NCBI GenBank assembly: GCA_021790655.1
Contig: JAJYGR010000045.1
Span: 1-36,212, forward strand
Source of the DNA: Acidobacteriota bacterium
GTDB taxonomy: Bacteria > Acidobacteriota > Terriglobia > Terriglobales > Acidobacteriaceae
Direction: 5' to 3'
DNA: 36,212 bases
The notes under the pieces are model-generated. The model made no database searches. It was given only the letters and a program-made list of their open reading frames with translations, and was not told where the DNA came from. The translations under genes and the position numbers were made by a program. This document shows, piece after piece, positions 7,525 to 17,130 of the stretch. Each line of letters opens with the position of its first letter. The stretch's first letter is position 1.

Positions 7525-8791
7525 AGTTCTCCTCATTTGGCTGCACTGCAAGCACCGTTACCTTATGGAGAAGGATCAGCGCATAAATTCCCATGATGAC
7601 CGTGCCAAGCAGCAGGCCATCGACGTGGAACATTTTCCCCAGCTCCCCCGCCAGCAGCGAGCCGCCAATCGCACCCAAACTCAGCAGAACGGAGTAGAGG
7701 CCCATGGCAGCGCCTTTTCCCGTGCCCGTGCCAAGGGACTGCGCCAGCCATGCAAGCGCCGCGGGAGTAAAACCGCTCTCTACCATAATCAGCAGAGCAG
7801 TGACCGCTGTGATAGACCCGCGCACAGAAGGAGCCATATTGCCCGAATGGTTGATCGCGAAAAGTCCTAAGCAGACAGGCAACATGGCGAGGAGCGATAG
7901 GCGCATGGCAGAGCGAATCTTCATGTGGGGGAGAACAAAACTCCATCCACTGACGCCGATGCCGAAGACGATGGAGTAGCCAAGCAGAAGCCAGCCGACA
8001 TGCGTCGGATTCTCCGCGAAGATTCCATCCAGATATTGGGAGCCGTGCGACTTCTGTGTCAACAGAAATGGAAGCGTTGGTCCGAGCCAAAGCCCAACCA
8101 CAGCGTTCACGCACAGCCAGACCGGGGCCAGAGACCGTACAGAGGGACTTTTTAGAGCGCGCAGCAGTCCTGCGAATGCGGCCTGCGAACCATGACTCCT
8201 GCTGCCGTTCGCGCCAAAAAACAGCAGGATCGCACAGAGAAGATACGCAACGGCCACCAGGCCGAATGCGTGGAGATGAAAGCGTTGCCAGAATTCGCTC
8301 CCCATTAGTCCACCAAGCGCCAGTCCTGCCAGCAGAGAAAGCTCGAAGAAGCTCATCACACGAGCGCGCAGGCCAGGTTCATGGACAGTGGAATCCGCAA
8401 GGTAAGCCAGCAGTGGAGGAGTCACAGCGGCCACGCCAATCCCTTCCAGCGTTCTGCTCAGGAAAAATATCTCGACACGCGTGCTGAGGGCAAAGAGTTG
8501 CACAGCCAGCGCGCCGATCATGGCTCCAGTCCCCATCAACCAGCGTGGCGAGATGGCGTCGGAAGCCATGCCAAACGGAATCGAAAATAGCAGCTCCGCT
8601 GCGAAAGAGACGGCGCCCAGTGTCCCCAGCAGGCGAGCATTTATCGGGAAACCGTGCCCGCTCAGATTTGCTAGGTAGATACCGATGAGAACGCCGCTGG
8701 CGCTGCTCGCAATCCGCAGAATGGCGTGTGCGAAGATCGTGACTGCCAATCGGTCTGGGCGTTGGTGCATTCGCAGGTTTGAGTCCTTCAT
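7505..8791 (-). CDS. MFS transporter
   Basis: 12-TM-like hydrophobic ORF (FSIPFGMASDAISPRWLMGTGAMIGALAVQLFAL...); ATG at 8791 (MKDSNLRM) or 8770; 20 nt overlap with next gene. Confidence 0.83.
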   Translation of the reverse strand: MKDSNLRMHQRPDRLAVTIFAHAILRIASSASGVLIGIYLANLSGHGFPINARLLGTLGAVSFAAELLFSIPFGMASDAISPRWLMGTGAMIGALAVQLFALSTRVEIFFLSRTLEGIGVAAVTPPLLAYLADSTVHEPGLRARVMSFFELSLLAGLALGGLMGSEFWQRFHLHAFGLVAVAYLLCAILLFFGANGSRSHGSQAAFAGLLRALKSPSVRSLAPVWLCVNAVVGLWLGPTLPFLLTQKSHGSQYLDGIFAENPTHVGWLLLGYSIVFGIGVSGWSFVLPHMKIRSAMRLSLLAMLPVCLGLFAINHSGNMAPSVRGSITAVTALLIMVESGFTPAALAWLAQSLGTGTGKGAAMGLYSVLLSLGAIGGSLLAGELGKMFHVDGLLLGTVIMGIYALILLHKVTVLAVQPNEENYEHAGI

Positions 8792-8798
8792 GCCATAG

Positions 8799-8823
8799 GA
8801 TGTTTGAGCACGCGAAACGTTAC
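8799..8823 (-). promoter_or_regulatory. Putative ECF promoter variant (GTAAC-N15-ACATC) for MFS/MerA-like operon
   Basis: Minus strand GGTAACGTTTCGCGTGCTCAAACATCC. Confidence 0.5.
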
Positions 8824-8837
8824 CAAACTCGGTGCTT

Positions 8838-8862
8838 GTAACTTTATCTTGCTTTGGGAATC
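8838..8862 (+). promoter_or_regulatory. Putative ECF promoter (GTAAC-N15-GAATC) for radical SAM/methyltransferase operon
   Basis: Plus strand TGTAACTTTATCTTGCTTTGGGAATCC. Confidence 0.68.
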
Positions 8863-8911
8863 CTTGAATTGCGGGTTCTTTGGGTTGATCGTATAACCCT
8901 GGGGCCGTACA

Positions 8912-10531
8912 GTGAACACAATAGGAAGGGTGGCTTCCTTGGAAACCCCGAACGTAGAAACCTTGAACTGCAAACTCCATGCCAATGATCCATCGCAATC
9001 GCAAGTCAAGAAAGACGCCGACTACGTTTTCTACGAACTGACCCGCAGCATCTGTCCGCAGTGCAGACAAGTGATCGATGCGAAGATCCTGCTGCGCGAC
9101 AACAAGGTGTACATGGCCAAGCGGTGTCCGGAGTGCGGTCCGTTTGAGGGGCTAGTCTATGGAGACGCAGAGGCCTACACGAACTTCGGCAAATTCAATA
9201 AGCCGGGAACGATTCCGCTGGCCTATGGCACGGAGATCAAAGACGGCTGCCCATTGGATTGCGGCCTGTGTCCGGATCATCAACAGCACACCTGTCTGGG
9301 CATCATTGAGGTCAACAGCGCCTGCAATATGGATTGTCCGCTGTGCTTCGCCGATGCGCGGCCTGGTTTCAGCTTGACGATGGAAGAAGTGGAGGCGATG
9401 CTGGACGATTTTGTTCGCACCGAAGGCAGCCCGGAGGTGGTCCAGTTCTCCGGGGGCGAGCCGACCATCCATCCGCAGATCATCGATTTTGTGAAGGCTG
9501 CTCACGGTCGCGGCATTCCGTTCGTCATGGTCAATACCAACGGTAAGCGCATCGCACATGATGATCGCTTTCTCGAACAACTCAACGAGGTGCGTCCCTC
9601 TCTCTACTTCCAGTTCGATGGCTTTGAGCGCGAGACCTACCGCATTATTCGCGGAGAGCCGGACATATTGGAAGAAAAGCTGCGCGCACTCGATCGGCTC
9701 GCCTCGATTGGCCTCAACGTGACACTTGTCCCAGCGATTGAGCGCGGCGTGAACGACCATGAGGTCGGAAAGATCGTTGAATTTGCTATCAGACACCCTG
9801 CGGTCCGCGGCATCAATTTTCAGCCAGCGTTTCACGCGGGCCGCCACATGCAGCATGATCCGATGCAGCGAATCACTATCCCAGACATTCTCAGGATGAT
9901 TGAACAGCAAACATCCGGCAAGTTTGTCGTCAGCGACTTCATTCCTGTTCCTTGCTGCTTTCCTACCTGCAACTCCGTTACTTACGCCTTCATCGACGGT
10001 GAACAGGTGACTCCGCTTTCGCGCATCGTGAATGTCTATGAGTATCTCGACTACATCACCAATCGAGTGATGCCGGATTTCAGCCTGGAGATCAAGAAGG
10101 CGCTCGAAGGACTCTGGTCGTCCTCGTCGGTCTCCGGTTCGCAGAAGTCGGCGGAGCAGTTTGCCGTCTCCTGTCAGGCGTGCGGACTGCCGGAGAGCTT
10201 GACTGTCGGCGACATTGCCAACAATATGCTGATGATTATGTTGCAGGACTTCATGGATCCGTGGACCTTCAACCAGAAGAACCTGATGAAGTGCTGCAAA
10301 GAGTTTCTGCTGCCTGGCGGTAAGCAAGTACCCTTCTGCGCCTACAACACGATTGGCTACCGGGAGCAGGCCCGCGCACAACTGGAAGCCATGGAACCCG
10401 AGCGCAAGCAGGCGCGCCGCGATGGACGGCCATATGAACTGAAACCCATTGTCTTCGATCTCAAGACAGGGATACCTCGCAAGGAAACGAGTACCCTACA
10501 ACAGATCGAGCAGAAGAACGGATCACATTAA
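8912..10531 (+). CDS. Radical SAM enzyme of the Tes/MJ0619-like type (rubredoxin-like N-terminal Cys pairs, extra Cys-rich C-terminus)
   Basis: CPQC...CPEC; KDGCPLDCGLCPDHQQHTCLGIIEVNSACNMDCPLCFADA; QFSGGEPTIHP; C-terminal CQACGLPE...LMKCCKEFLLPGGKQVPFCAYNTIGYRE. GTG start at 8912 uncertain. Confidence 0.85.
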   Translation: MNTIGRVASLETPNVETLNCKLHANDPSQSQVKKDADYVFYELTRSICPQCRQVIDAKILLRDNKVYMAKRCPECGPFEGLVYGDAEAYTNFGKFNKPGTIPLAYGTEIKDGCPLDCGLCPDHQQHTCLGIIEVNSACNMDCPLCFADARPGFSLTMEEVEAMLDDFVRTEGSPEVVQFSGGEPTIHPQIIDFVKAAHGRGIPFVMVNTNGKRIAHDDRFLEQLNEVRPSLYFQFDGFERETYRIIRGEPDILEEKLRALDRLASIGLNVTLVPAIERGVNDHEVGKIVEFAIRHPAVRGINFQPAFHAGRHMQHDPMQRITIPDILRMIEQQTSGKFVVSDFIPVPCCFPTCNSVTYAFIDGEQVTPLSRIVNVYEYLDYITNRVMPDFSLEIKKALEGLWSSSSVSGSQKSAEQFAVSCQACGLPESLTVGDIANNMLMIMLQDFMDPWTFNQKNLMKCCKEFLLPGGKQVPFCAYNTIGYREQARAQLEAMEPERKQARRDGRPYELKPIVFDLKTGIPRKETSTLQQIEQKNGSH

Positions 10532-10540
10532 AGAGTGCGC

Positions 10541-11323
10541 ATGGAAGAGCAAAGCGTCAAACAGTGCTGCGCCGCTTTTTATGGAAGCGATTTTGCACGC
10601 CTCTTGCTGGGAGACAGCTTTCATCCAGGTGGCACGGAACTCACGCATCACCTGGGCGCGTTACTCGGGCTAACGACTGCTTCCAGCGTGCTCGACGTTG
10701 CCTCAGGCCGCGGCACCAGCGCGTTCCATCTCGCAGAGTCCTTCGGCTGCCACGTTACTGGCGTTGACCTGAGCAAAGAAAACGTGCGCTTTTCCGCAGA
10801 GGAAGCCCGCCGGCGGGGATTGAACCAGCAGATCAGCTTCCAATTCGGCGATGCGGAACGCCTGCCGTTTGCCAGCAACACTTTCGACGCCATAGTCTGC
10901 GAGTGCGCTTTCTGCACCTTCCCCAGCAAACAGATTGCCGCCAGCGAGTTCTATCGGGTGCTCAAACCGGGAGGATTGCTGGGTCTCAGCGACCTGACGC
11001 GAATGGAAGCAGCCCTTCCTGATCTGGAAGGACTGCTGGCCTGGATCGCCTGTATCGGGGATGCGCTGCCGGTCGAACATTACATTAAAATCTTGCGTGC
11101 AGCTGGATTGCAACTGAAGGCTGTTGAAGATCAAGGCCATGCCTTAACAGAAATGGTGCGGCAAATTCAGGGAAAATTGCTGGGAGCTGAGATCCTGTCC
11201 AAGCTGAAAAAGATTGAACTTCCCGGCGTGGACTTTGCCACGGCGAAGCAATTCGCCCAAACCGCGCTGCAGGCCACGCGCACGGAAAAGCTAGGCTATA
11301 GCGTCATTGTTTCGAGAAAGTGA
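10541..11323 (+). CDS. SAM-dependent methyltransferase, ArsM-like
   Basis: VLDVASGRGTSAFHLAESFGCHVTGVDLS; Cys-containing segments CECAFCTFPSKQIAASEFYRVLKPGG and AWIACIGDALPVEHY resemble ArsM Cys positions; N-terminal CC pair. Confidence 0.8.
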   Translation: MEEQSVKQCCAAFYGSDFARLLLGDSFHPGGTELTHHLGALLGLTTASSVLDVASGRGTSAFHLAESFGCHVTGVDLSKENVRFSAEEARRRGLNQQISFQFGDAERLPFASNTFDAIVCECAFCTFPSKQIAASEFYRVLKPGGLLGLSDLTRMEAALPDLEGLLAWIACIGDALPVEHYIKILRAAGLQLKAVEDQGHALTEMVRQIQGKLLGAEILSKLKKIELPGVDFATAKQFAQTALQATRTEKLGYSVIVSRK

Positions 11324-11350
11324 TCCTCGAATACAGGCAGACCGTTACGT

Positions 11351-12712
11351 TCAAGGCACCGGAGCAGTTCCGGCAGAAACATTCTCCCCGGTCGCAAACT
11401 CCAGATTCGCCAGCATTGCCCGGTAGTCGATGCCGGCTTGGGTAGCTTGCTCGCCCGCCCTGGATAGATGCACCTGCGCCTGCATCACATCGTAGGCGGA
11501 GATCAGATGGGCAGCGTAACGTGCCTTTGCCAGATGAAGGGCCTGTTCCGCGGCGGAACGCTCTTGGGTGAGAGCACGTACCTGCGCCTGTTTATCGGCA
11601 AGTCCGTAATACGATCGACTTACTTCAAGTTCGACCTGTTGCCTCAGCAGGTTGTTGTCGGCCTGGGCCGCATCCACCTCAGCCAGGGCTTCCACGCGCT
11701 CCGCCTTCAGGCGTCCTCCGGTATACACCGGCATCTGGACGCCAACGGCGCCCACTCCATGCTGCTGGTCAGGCTTGACGGTTGAGTCGTTGAAACGTCC
11801 GCCCCCGCCGGCGGCAAAACCGTTCACCGTGGGCCGACTCTGTGCGCGGGCCAACGCCAGGTCTTCACGTAGGGCCTGCACCGTAAGGGAAGATGCCTTC
11901 ATCTCCGGTCTTGTGCGCAATGCGGTTGCGATCTCGTTGGGCAAAGGCGGTATACCGGTCTGTACCGTAGCCGGCATCAACAGGACTGGCTCAACGGAGG
12001 TCTCTTCTGTCCCCATTGCGGTATCGAGCGCCGAATACGCAGCATGCAGCGCCTCTGTTGTATGCACCCGATTGCCGTGCGCCCTGGCCAGGTCTGCCTC
12101 GGCCTCAACCACGTCATGTTTTGAGGCAAGTTTTGCCTCATAGTAAGCGGACGTGCGCCGCACCTTCGTTTCCTCAGCCTGTTCGGTTACGTGCGCAAGC
12201 TGGTCTAGATTGGTCGCGGCAATCGTGAGCAGATAGGCCTGCGTCACAGCAAGAACAATACGCCGGTCCTCGGCCTGCTTCTGAACTACTGTAGCCTGTG
12301 CCCTCAGTTTTGCGGCGGCCAAGGCGTGATGGATGCGTCCGAAGTCGAAGATCGCCTCCGATAAATTCAGCGAGCCTGCAAAATTGCGATAGAACGGGGA
12401 CGCTGGAAAACCCGTCAGGTCGAGCGCGTTCGTCGCGCCCGAGAGGCCCGCTTTGGCAATCCCCGACACCGACAGCTGGGGATAATACGCCGCGCGTACT
12501 TCGCGTACCTTCGCCTCCGTCTCCTGCTCCCTGGCCTCGGCCTTTTGTAGAGACGGCTGGTGTTCGAGGGCCGTCGCAATCGCCTGCGGAAGCGTCAGGG
12601 TGTTTTTCGTGGGCACAACAGTCTGCGGTCCAATTCCTTGCGCAAACACGTTGAGCGCGAAGACAGAGAAGACAGAAAAGATCAGCGGTAGATAGATAGA
12701 AGAAATTCGCAT
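11351..12712 (-). CDS. TolC-family outer membrane efflux protein (RND system)
   Basis: Signal peptide then LTLPQAIATALEHQPSLQKAEAREQETEAKVREVRAAYYPQLSVSG. Confidence 0.9.
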   Translation of the reverse strand: MRISSIYLPLIFSVFSVFALNVFAQGIGPQTVVPTKNTLTLPQAIATALEHQPSLQKAEAREQETEAKVREVRAAYYPQLSVSGIAKAGLSGATNALDLTGFPASPFYRNFAGSLNLSEAIFDFGRIHHALAAAKLRAQATVVQKQAEDRRIVLAVTQAYLLTIAATNLDQLAHVTEQAEETKVRRTSAYYEAKLASKHDVVEAEADLARAHGNRVHTTEALHAAYSALDTAMGTEETSVEPVLLMPATVQTGIPPLPNEIATALRTRPEMKASSLTVQALREDLALARAQSRPTVNGFAAGGGGRFNDSTVKPDQQHGVGAVGVQMPVYTGGRLKAERVEALAEVDAAQADNNLLRQQVELEVSRSYYGLADKQAQVRALTQERSAAEQALHLAKARYAAHLISAYDVMQAQVHLSRAGEQATQAGIDYRAMLANLEFATGENVSAGTAPVP

Positions 12713-12713
12713 G

Positions 12714-13931
12714 CTACTGACTTCCATCCTGTTGATCGTTATTTGCCTGCACAGCCATACCGTTTGCCAGGCTTTCACTGGTGCCGACGACTACATCGTC
12801 CGACCTCGATAAGCCGTTGACGCTTACATGAATGCCGTCATCGGATAAAGGAGTTACAAAGACCTGATATGCCTTGCCGTTACGGATCACATAGACGTAA
12901 TTGCTGTGGTTCTCGCTTGCCTTCGTCACGCTTTGGCCGGGCAGTACCTGATGCAGCGCTGCGGATGGAAGGACCACGGAGCCGGCGAGTATATGAAGCC
13001 TGGCTGTGGCGCTGCCGAACATTCCTGCTTGGAGCGTTTCTTTGGGGTTGGGCAGGTCGATCTCTGCGCGCATGGTGCGACTTTGCGGGTCAATCGCCCC
13101 GGCGAAGCGAGTGATGGTCCCGGAGAACACAAGCCCAGGCAGGGCGTCGAGTTGTATGGTTGCGGGTTCTCCGCGATCAACAAAGGAGACCTCCCGCTCC
13201 GGGATGGTCAGAAAGACTCGCACAACGTCAGTGTGTGAAACCGTGAACAGCGGCAAAGCGCCGGTGTTTGAACTGCTGAAGTTCTGGATCAGATCTCCCG
13301 GATTGACCGAGCGCTGGGTCACGATTCCGTTAAATGGAGCGCGAATCGTGGAGTATTGGAGCAGCGCTTCCAGCCTGCCGATTTGCGCCCTGGCACTGTC
13401 GACGCTCGCTTTCGCCAGTTGCAGGGCGCCGTGTGCCACCTGTGAATCGGTCGATGCTGTGTCCACGTCTTGTTGTGCCACAAAATCCGGATCGCTCTTC
13501 CGCACCTGCGCAAGCCGCTGGTAACTCAACTGCTTCAGATTATTGGACTGCTCGGCCTGTAGCTCGCTCGACTGGGCTTCCTCCAGCCGTGCCTTTGCGT
13601 CGGCCAGGCTCTGTTGCAATTCCGGAACCGCGATGTGCGCCATCACGTCTCCCTTGCGCACGCGAGAACCGATGTCTACCCGCATCCGGTCCATATATCC
13701 CGCCACCTGAGCATAAATGGGCGTCTCCTCCCAGGCCGAGACAGTCGCGGGAAGAGTTAGCGACTCATAGTTGTTTTGCAGCCTGGGATGCACCGTGGTC
13801 ACGGTCGGCAGCGCATCGGCGGCTGAGGAAGGAGCGTTATGGGGTACTCTTGTGGCGCGGAAGATCAGGATCGCTGCGGCCACCACCAGAACAGCGATCG
13901 GCACTAGGGCCGCTTTCAAGGTGCTCTTCAT
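12714..13931 (-). CDS. RND efflux periplasmic adaptor (HlyD/MFP)
   Basis: PIYAQVAGYMDRMRVDIGSRVRKGDVMAHIAVPELQQSL...RAPFNGIVTQRSVNPGDLIQ. Confidence 0.92.
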   Translation of the reverse strand: MKSTLKAALVPIAVLVVAAAILIFRATRVPHNAPSSAADALPTVTTVHPRLQNNYESLTLPATVSAWEETPIYAQVAGYMDRMRVDIGSRVRKGDVMAHIAVPELQQSLADAKARLEEAQSSELQAEQSNNLKQLSYQRLAQVRKSDPDFVAQQDVDTASTDSQVAHGALQLAKASVDSARAQIGRLEALLQYSTIRAPFNGIVTQRSVNPGDLIQNFSSSNTGALPLFTVSHTDVVRVFLTIPEREVSFVDRGEPATIQLDALPGLVFSGTITRFAGAIDPQSRTMRAEIDLPNPKETLQAGMFGSATARLHILAGSVVLPSAALHQVLPGQSVTKASENHSNYVYVIRNGKAYQVFVTPLSDDGIHVSVNGLSRSDDVVVGTSESLANGMAVQANNDQQDGSQ

Positions 13932-16900
13932 TGTTCTCCCTCGACAGAGTGGTTTTGGTTCGATGCGTGAGGCCTCATCGTGATGTAGAGCAGAGGAACA
14001 ACGAACAGCGTCAGTAGAGTGGAGGCCGCCAGGCCTCCAACAACAGCGCGAGCGAGCGGCACATTGGCCTCAGCGCCCGGCGATAGGTCAAAAGCCATGG
14101 GCAGCAGGCCGGCAATCGCTGCGATGGAGGTCATCAGAATAGGCCGTAAACGGATGCTGCTCGCAGTCACGACGGCCTCTGTTACAGCCAGTCCTTCGCC
14201 CAGTTTCCGGTTGGTAAACTCGACCAGCAAAACGCTATTGGATACTGCAATGCCGACCATAAAGATGGTCCCCAGGTAGGACTGGATGTTGACCGTCGTT
14301 CCGGTAAGCAGCAGCATGACGATAACGCCGATGAGTCCCAGCGGCACCGCAATCAGAATGATGACGGGTTCGACGAAGGAGCGGAACTGCGCCACAAGCA
14401 GCAGGTAAACCAGTGCGATTGCCATCAACAGGCCAAAGCCCATCCCGCTGAATGACTCCCGCATGTTCGACGCTTCGCCCCTCATCACAATTCGGTAGCC
14501 GCTTGGGATCTGTATCTTGTCCAACCGACGCTGGATTTCCGCGGCTGTTGAGCCGATGTCGCGTCCGGAGACGTTGGCATAAACGTCTGTCACGCGGGCT
14601 ATGTTCCGATGGTCTACCTCGACCGGAGCTTCTCCGCGGCTGATGGTGGCCACGTTACGCAGCAGCGTTGGGTCATGCTTAAGAACATCCGTGCCCTTTG
14701 CGATCATGTCCGGATCGGTAATCGGGATGTCCTGGAGCGTCCCAATGGATTCGATTTTGCTCTCGGGATATTGCGCGCCCAGGAAATAGTGATTGCCGTT
14801 GTGGTCGTCCACCCAGAAGGCTGGCTGGAACGTCACACTCGAGTTCAGCGCGGTCAGGATGTTCTTGACCACGTCCGCAGCATTCAGGCCGAGATAGGCC
14901 GCCTTCACCCGGTCGATATGTATGTCCAGCCTCGGATAGTCCAGCTTTTGCTGCACTCGCACGTCCACCGTGCCGCCTGTGGCCTCGACGGCCTTCTTTG
15001 CCTCTTGGGCCAGTCCCTGCGCTGTTTCAAGACTGTTGCCAATGACCTGCACGTCGATGGGCGACGGCAGCCCACCGTTAAGCGCGGAAGAAAGCAGCCC
15101 TCCTGTGTCAAAAGCGAAGCTGACGCCGGGAAACTCCTGGGGCAATATCCGGCGAAGACGCCGCACATAGGCTTGAGACGCAACGGTATGGTCCTTGTTT
15201 AACTGAACGGCAAAGAAGGCGTCCATCGGCCCCGAGTTCGGCGTGTAAGCAGCCGGCCAGTCATACAGGATGCCTATATTGGTTACGATCGTATTGAGAT
15301 CATGCGCCGGGATCGCTTTGCGCAATGCCTTTTCCACTCGGTAGGTTATCTGTTCGGTGTCTTCAATGCGGGTCCCGGAGGGGGCGCGCATCAGGATGGT
15401 GAACTGCCCGGCATCGACCTGTGGAAACAACTCCTTGCCCAGCAAGGGATACAGAAACAGCGCCAGCACAAAAATGCACGCGGAGCTGGCAAGGACCGGC
15501 CACCGGTAGTTGAGGGCCCACTCAAGGGTTTGCCGGTAGCGCTTCTCGATGAAGCTGGTTGACGCAGAAACTCGCCGCAAAACGCTGTCCCGATCAGCAT
15601 GCTTACTTTCCGGCTTCAGGAAACGCCGCGCGAAGACCGGCACCAGCATCATCGCAAGAACGTAAGATGCCGCCATGGCAAACGCGACCGCCAGCGCCAG
15701 CGGCTCGAAGAGGAACTTCCCCATACCCTTGAGAAAGATCACCGGGAGAAACACGATCATGGTCGTTAAGGTCGAAACAATCACGGGCATCGCGACCTCC
15801 TCCGCGCCATCTTTGGCAGCGACCAAGGAAGGTTTACCCATCTCCAGGTGCCGATTGATATTTTCGATGACCACAATGGCATCATCCACTAGTCTTCCCA
15901 CGGCCAGCGCCAGACCGCCCAGCGTCATGCTGTTGATGGTGTTGCCAGTGACAAACAATCCAATCACGGCAGCCAGTATCGACAATGGGATCGCGAGAAA
16001 CACCACGCCTGTCGATCGGATGCTGCCCAGAAACAGTAGCACCATCAGCCCCGCGAGGACCGCACCGAGAACTAGCTCCTTTTCAAGAGATCCCAGGGAC
16101 TGCCGGACATAGACTGACTGGTCGGCGATGATGTTCATGTTGATCCCGGCGGGAATGCGGGCCTTTAGGCGGGGAAAGGCGCTGCGGATACTATTTACCA
16201 CCTGGACGGTATTGGCCCCCGGCTGCCGGTAGATCGGAATATAGACCTCGCGCCTGCCGTTCACGTGAACGATATTGTTCTGTATCTCGAAGGAATCCTG
16301 CGCATAGCCGATGTCCTTGATGAAGACAGGGGCGCCGTTGACGATGTGCAAGGGGAAATTGTTGATCTCGTCGACTCGGGGAACCATCCCGTTGGCGGAG
16401 ATCAGATAATCCGTCTGGCCGATCTTTGCGTCTCCCGTAGGAATAAAGACGTTCCATTTGCGAAGCGCATTGGCGACATCCAAAGGCGACATGCCATGCG
16501 CTGCTAGCTTGATGGGATCGACATAGACGAGAATTCTGCGGATGCGTCCGCCAAAAACCGCAGGTGCGATTACTCCCTGAATGCCGCTGAGCATGTTGCG
16601 CACATTGAAGTATGCGACATCGTATAGCTGTGTTTGATCGAGAGTGTTGCTGGAAAGCGTCAGCAGCGCCAGCGGTATGCTTGCCGTCGGGTCATACGGC
16701 ATGACCATGGGAGGGATCGTGCCCGGCGGCAGATAGTACAGATCGGAGCTGGCCAGAGAGGAGACCTGAGCTAACGCCGCATTCGGATCGATATCGCTCC
16801 GGAAGTAATCGCGCACCACGCTCACTCCCGTCAGGCTTTTTGACTCCTGCCGCTCCACGCCATTTGCCTGCGAGGTCCACCGTTCAATTCGGTTGGTAGT

Positions 16901-17080
16901 ATCGCGTTCCATCGTCTCGGTTGGCATTCCTGGGTACAGCGTCAAAATCTGAACTGCCGGCGTCTTGAACATCGGCAGGATGTCGAGCGGAATCCGGAAT
17001 GCGACGGTGATGCCGAATAAAAGCAGGGCGAGGATGGAGACAACGACTAGATAGGGATTTCGTAGCGCAAATCGAACCAT
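13928..17080 (-). CDS. RND efflux permease (AcrB-type)
   Basis: 1050 aa ORF; NPYLVVVSILALLLFGITVAFRIPLDILP...; GRLVDDAIVVIENINRHLEMGK; duplicated RND architecture. Confidence 0.95.
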   Translation of the reverse strand: MVRFALRNPYLVVVSILALLLFGITVAFRIPLDILPMFKTPAVQILTLYPGMPTETMERDTTNRIERWTSQANGVERQESKSLTGVSVVRDYFRSDIDPNAALAQVSSLASSDLYYLPPGTIPPMVMPYDPTASIPLALLTLSSNTLDQTQLYDVAYFNVRNMLSGIQGVIAPAVFGGRIRRILVYVDPIKLAAHGMSPLDVANALRKWNVFIPTGDAKIGQTDYLISANGMVPRVDEINNFPLHIVNGAPVFIKDIGYAQDSFEIQNNIVHVNGRREVYIPIYRQPGANTVQVVNSIRSAFPRLKARIPAGINMNIIADQSVYVRQSLGSLEKELVLGAVLAGLMVLLFLGSIRSTGVVFLAIPLSILAAVIGLFVTGNTINSMTLGGLALAVGRLVDDAIVVIENINRHLEMGKPSLVAAKDGAEEVAMPVIVSTLTTMIVFLPVIFLKGMGKFLFEPLALAVAFAMAASYVLAMMLVPVFARRFLKPESKHADRDSVLRRVSASTSFIEKRYRQTLEWALNYRWPVLASSACIFVLALFLYPLLGKELFPQVDAGQFTILMRAPSGTRIEDTEQITYRVEKALRKAIPAHDLNTIVTNIGILYDWPAAYTPNSGPMDAFFAVQLNKDHTVASQAYVRRLRRILPQEFPGVSFAFDTGGLLSSALNGGLPSPIDVQVIGNSLETAQGLAQEAKKAVEATGGTVDVRVQQKLDYPRLDIHIDRVKAAYLGLNAADVVKNILTALNSSVTFQPAFWVDDHNGNHYFLGAQYPESKIESIGTLQDIPITDPDMIAKGTDVLKHDPTLLRNVATISRGEAPVEVDHRNIARVTDVYANVSGRDIGSTAAEIQRRLDKIQIPSGYRIVMRGEASNMRESFSGMGFGLLMAIALVYLLLVAQFRSFVEPVIILIAVPLGLIGVIVMLLLTGTTVNIQSYLGTIFMVGIAVSNSVLLVEFTNRKLGEGLAVTEAVVTASSIRLRPILMTSIAAIAGLLPMAFDLSPGAEANVPLARAVVGGLAASTLLTLFVVPLLYITMRPHASNQNHSVEGEQ

Positions 17081-17130
17081 GAAAGATAACTCGCTCTTAC
17101 AAACTCAAACCGATGTTTTCCAAAGGGGGT

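Noticed and set aside
6820-7596. 258 aa plus-strand ORF
   Set aside because: Antisense shadow of the MerA-like flavoprotein; low-complexity residue mix and no motif.
9152-10381. 409 aa minus-strand ORF
   Set aside because: Antisense to the radical SAM gene, which carries all expected Cys motifs; high-GC frame shadowing.
11341-11351. Minus-strand GTAAC near 11345 considered as another ECF site
   Set aside because: Lies at the 3' end of the TolC gene with GAGGA rather than RAATC after 15 nt.
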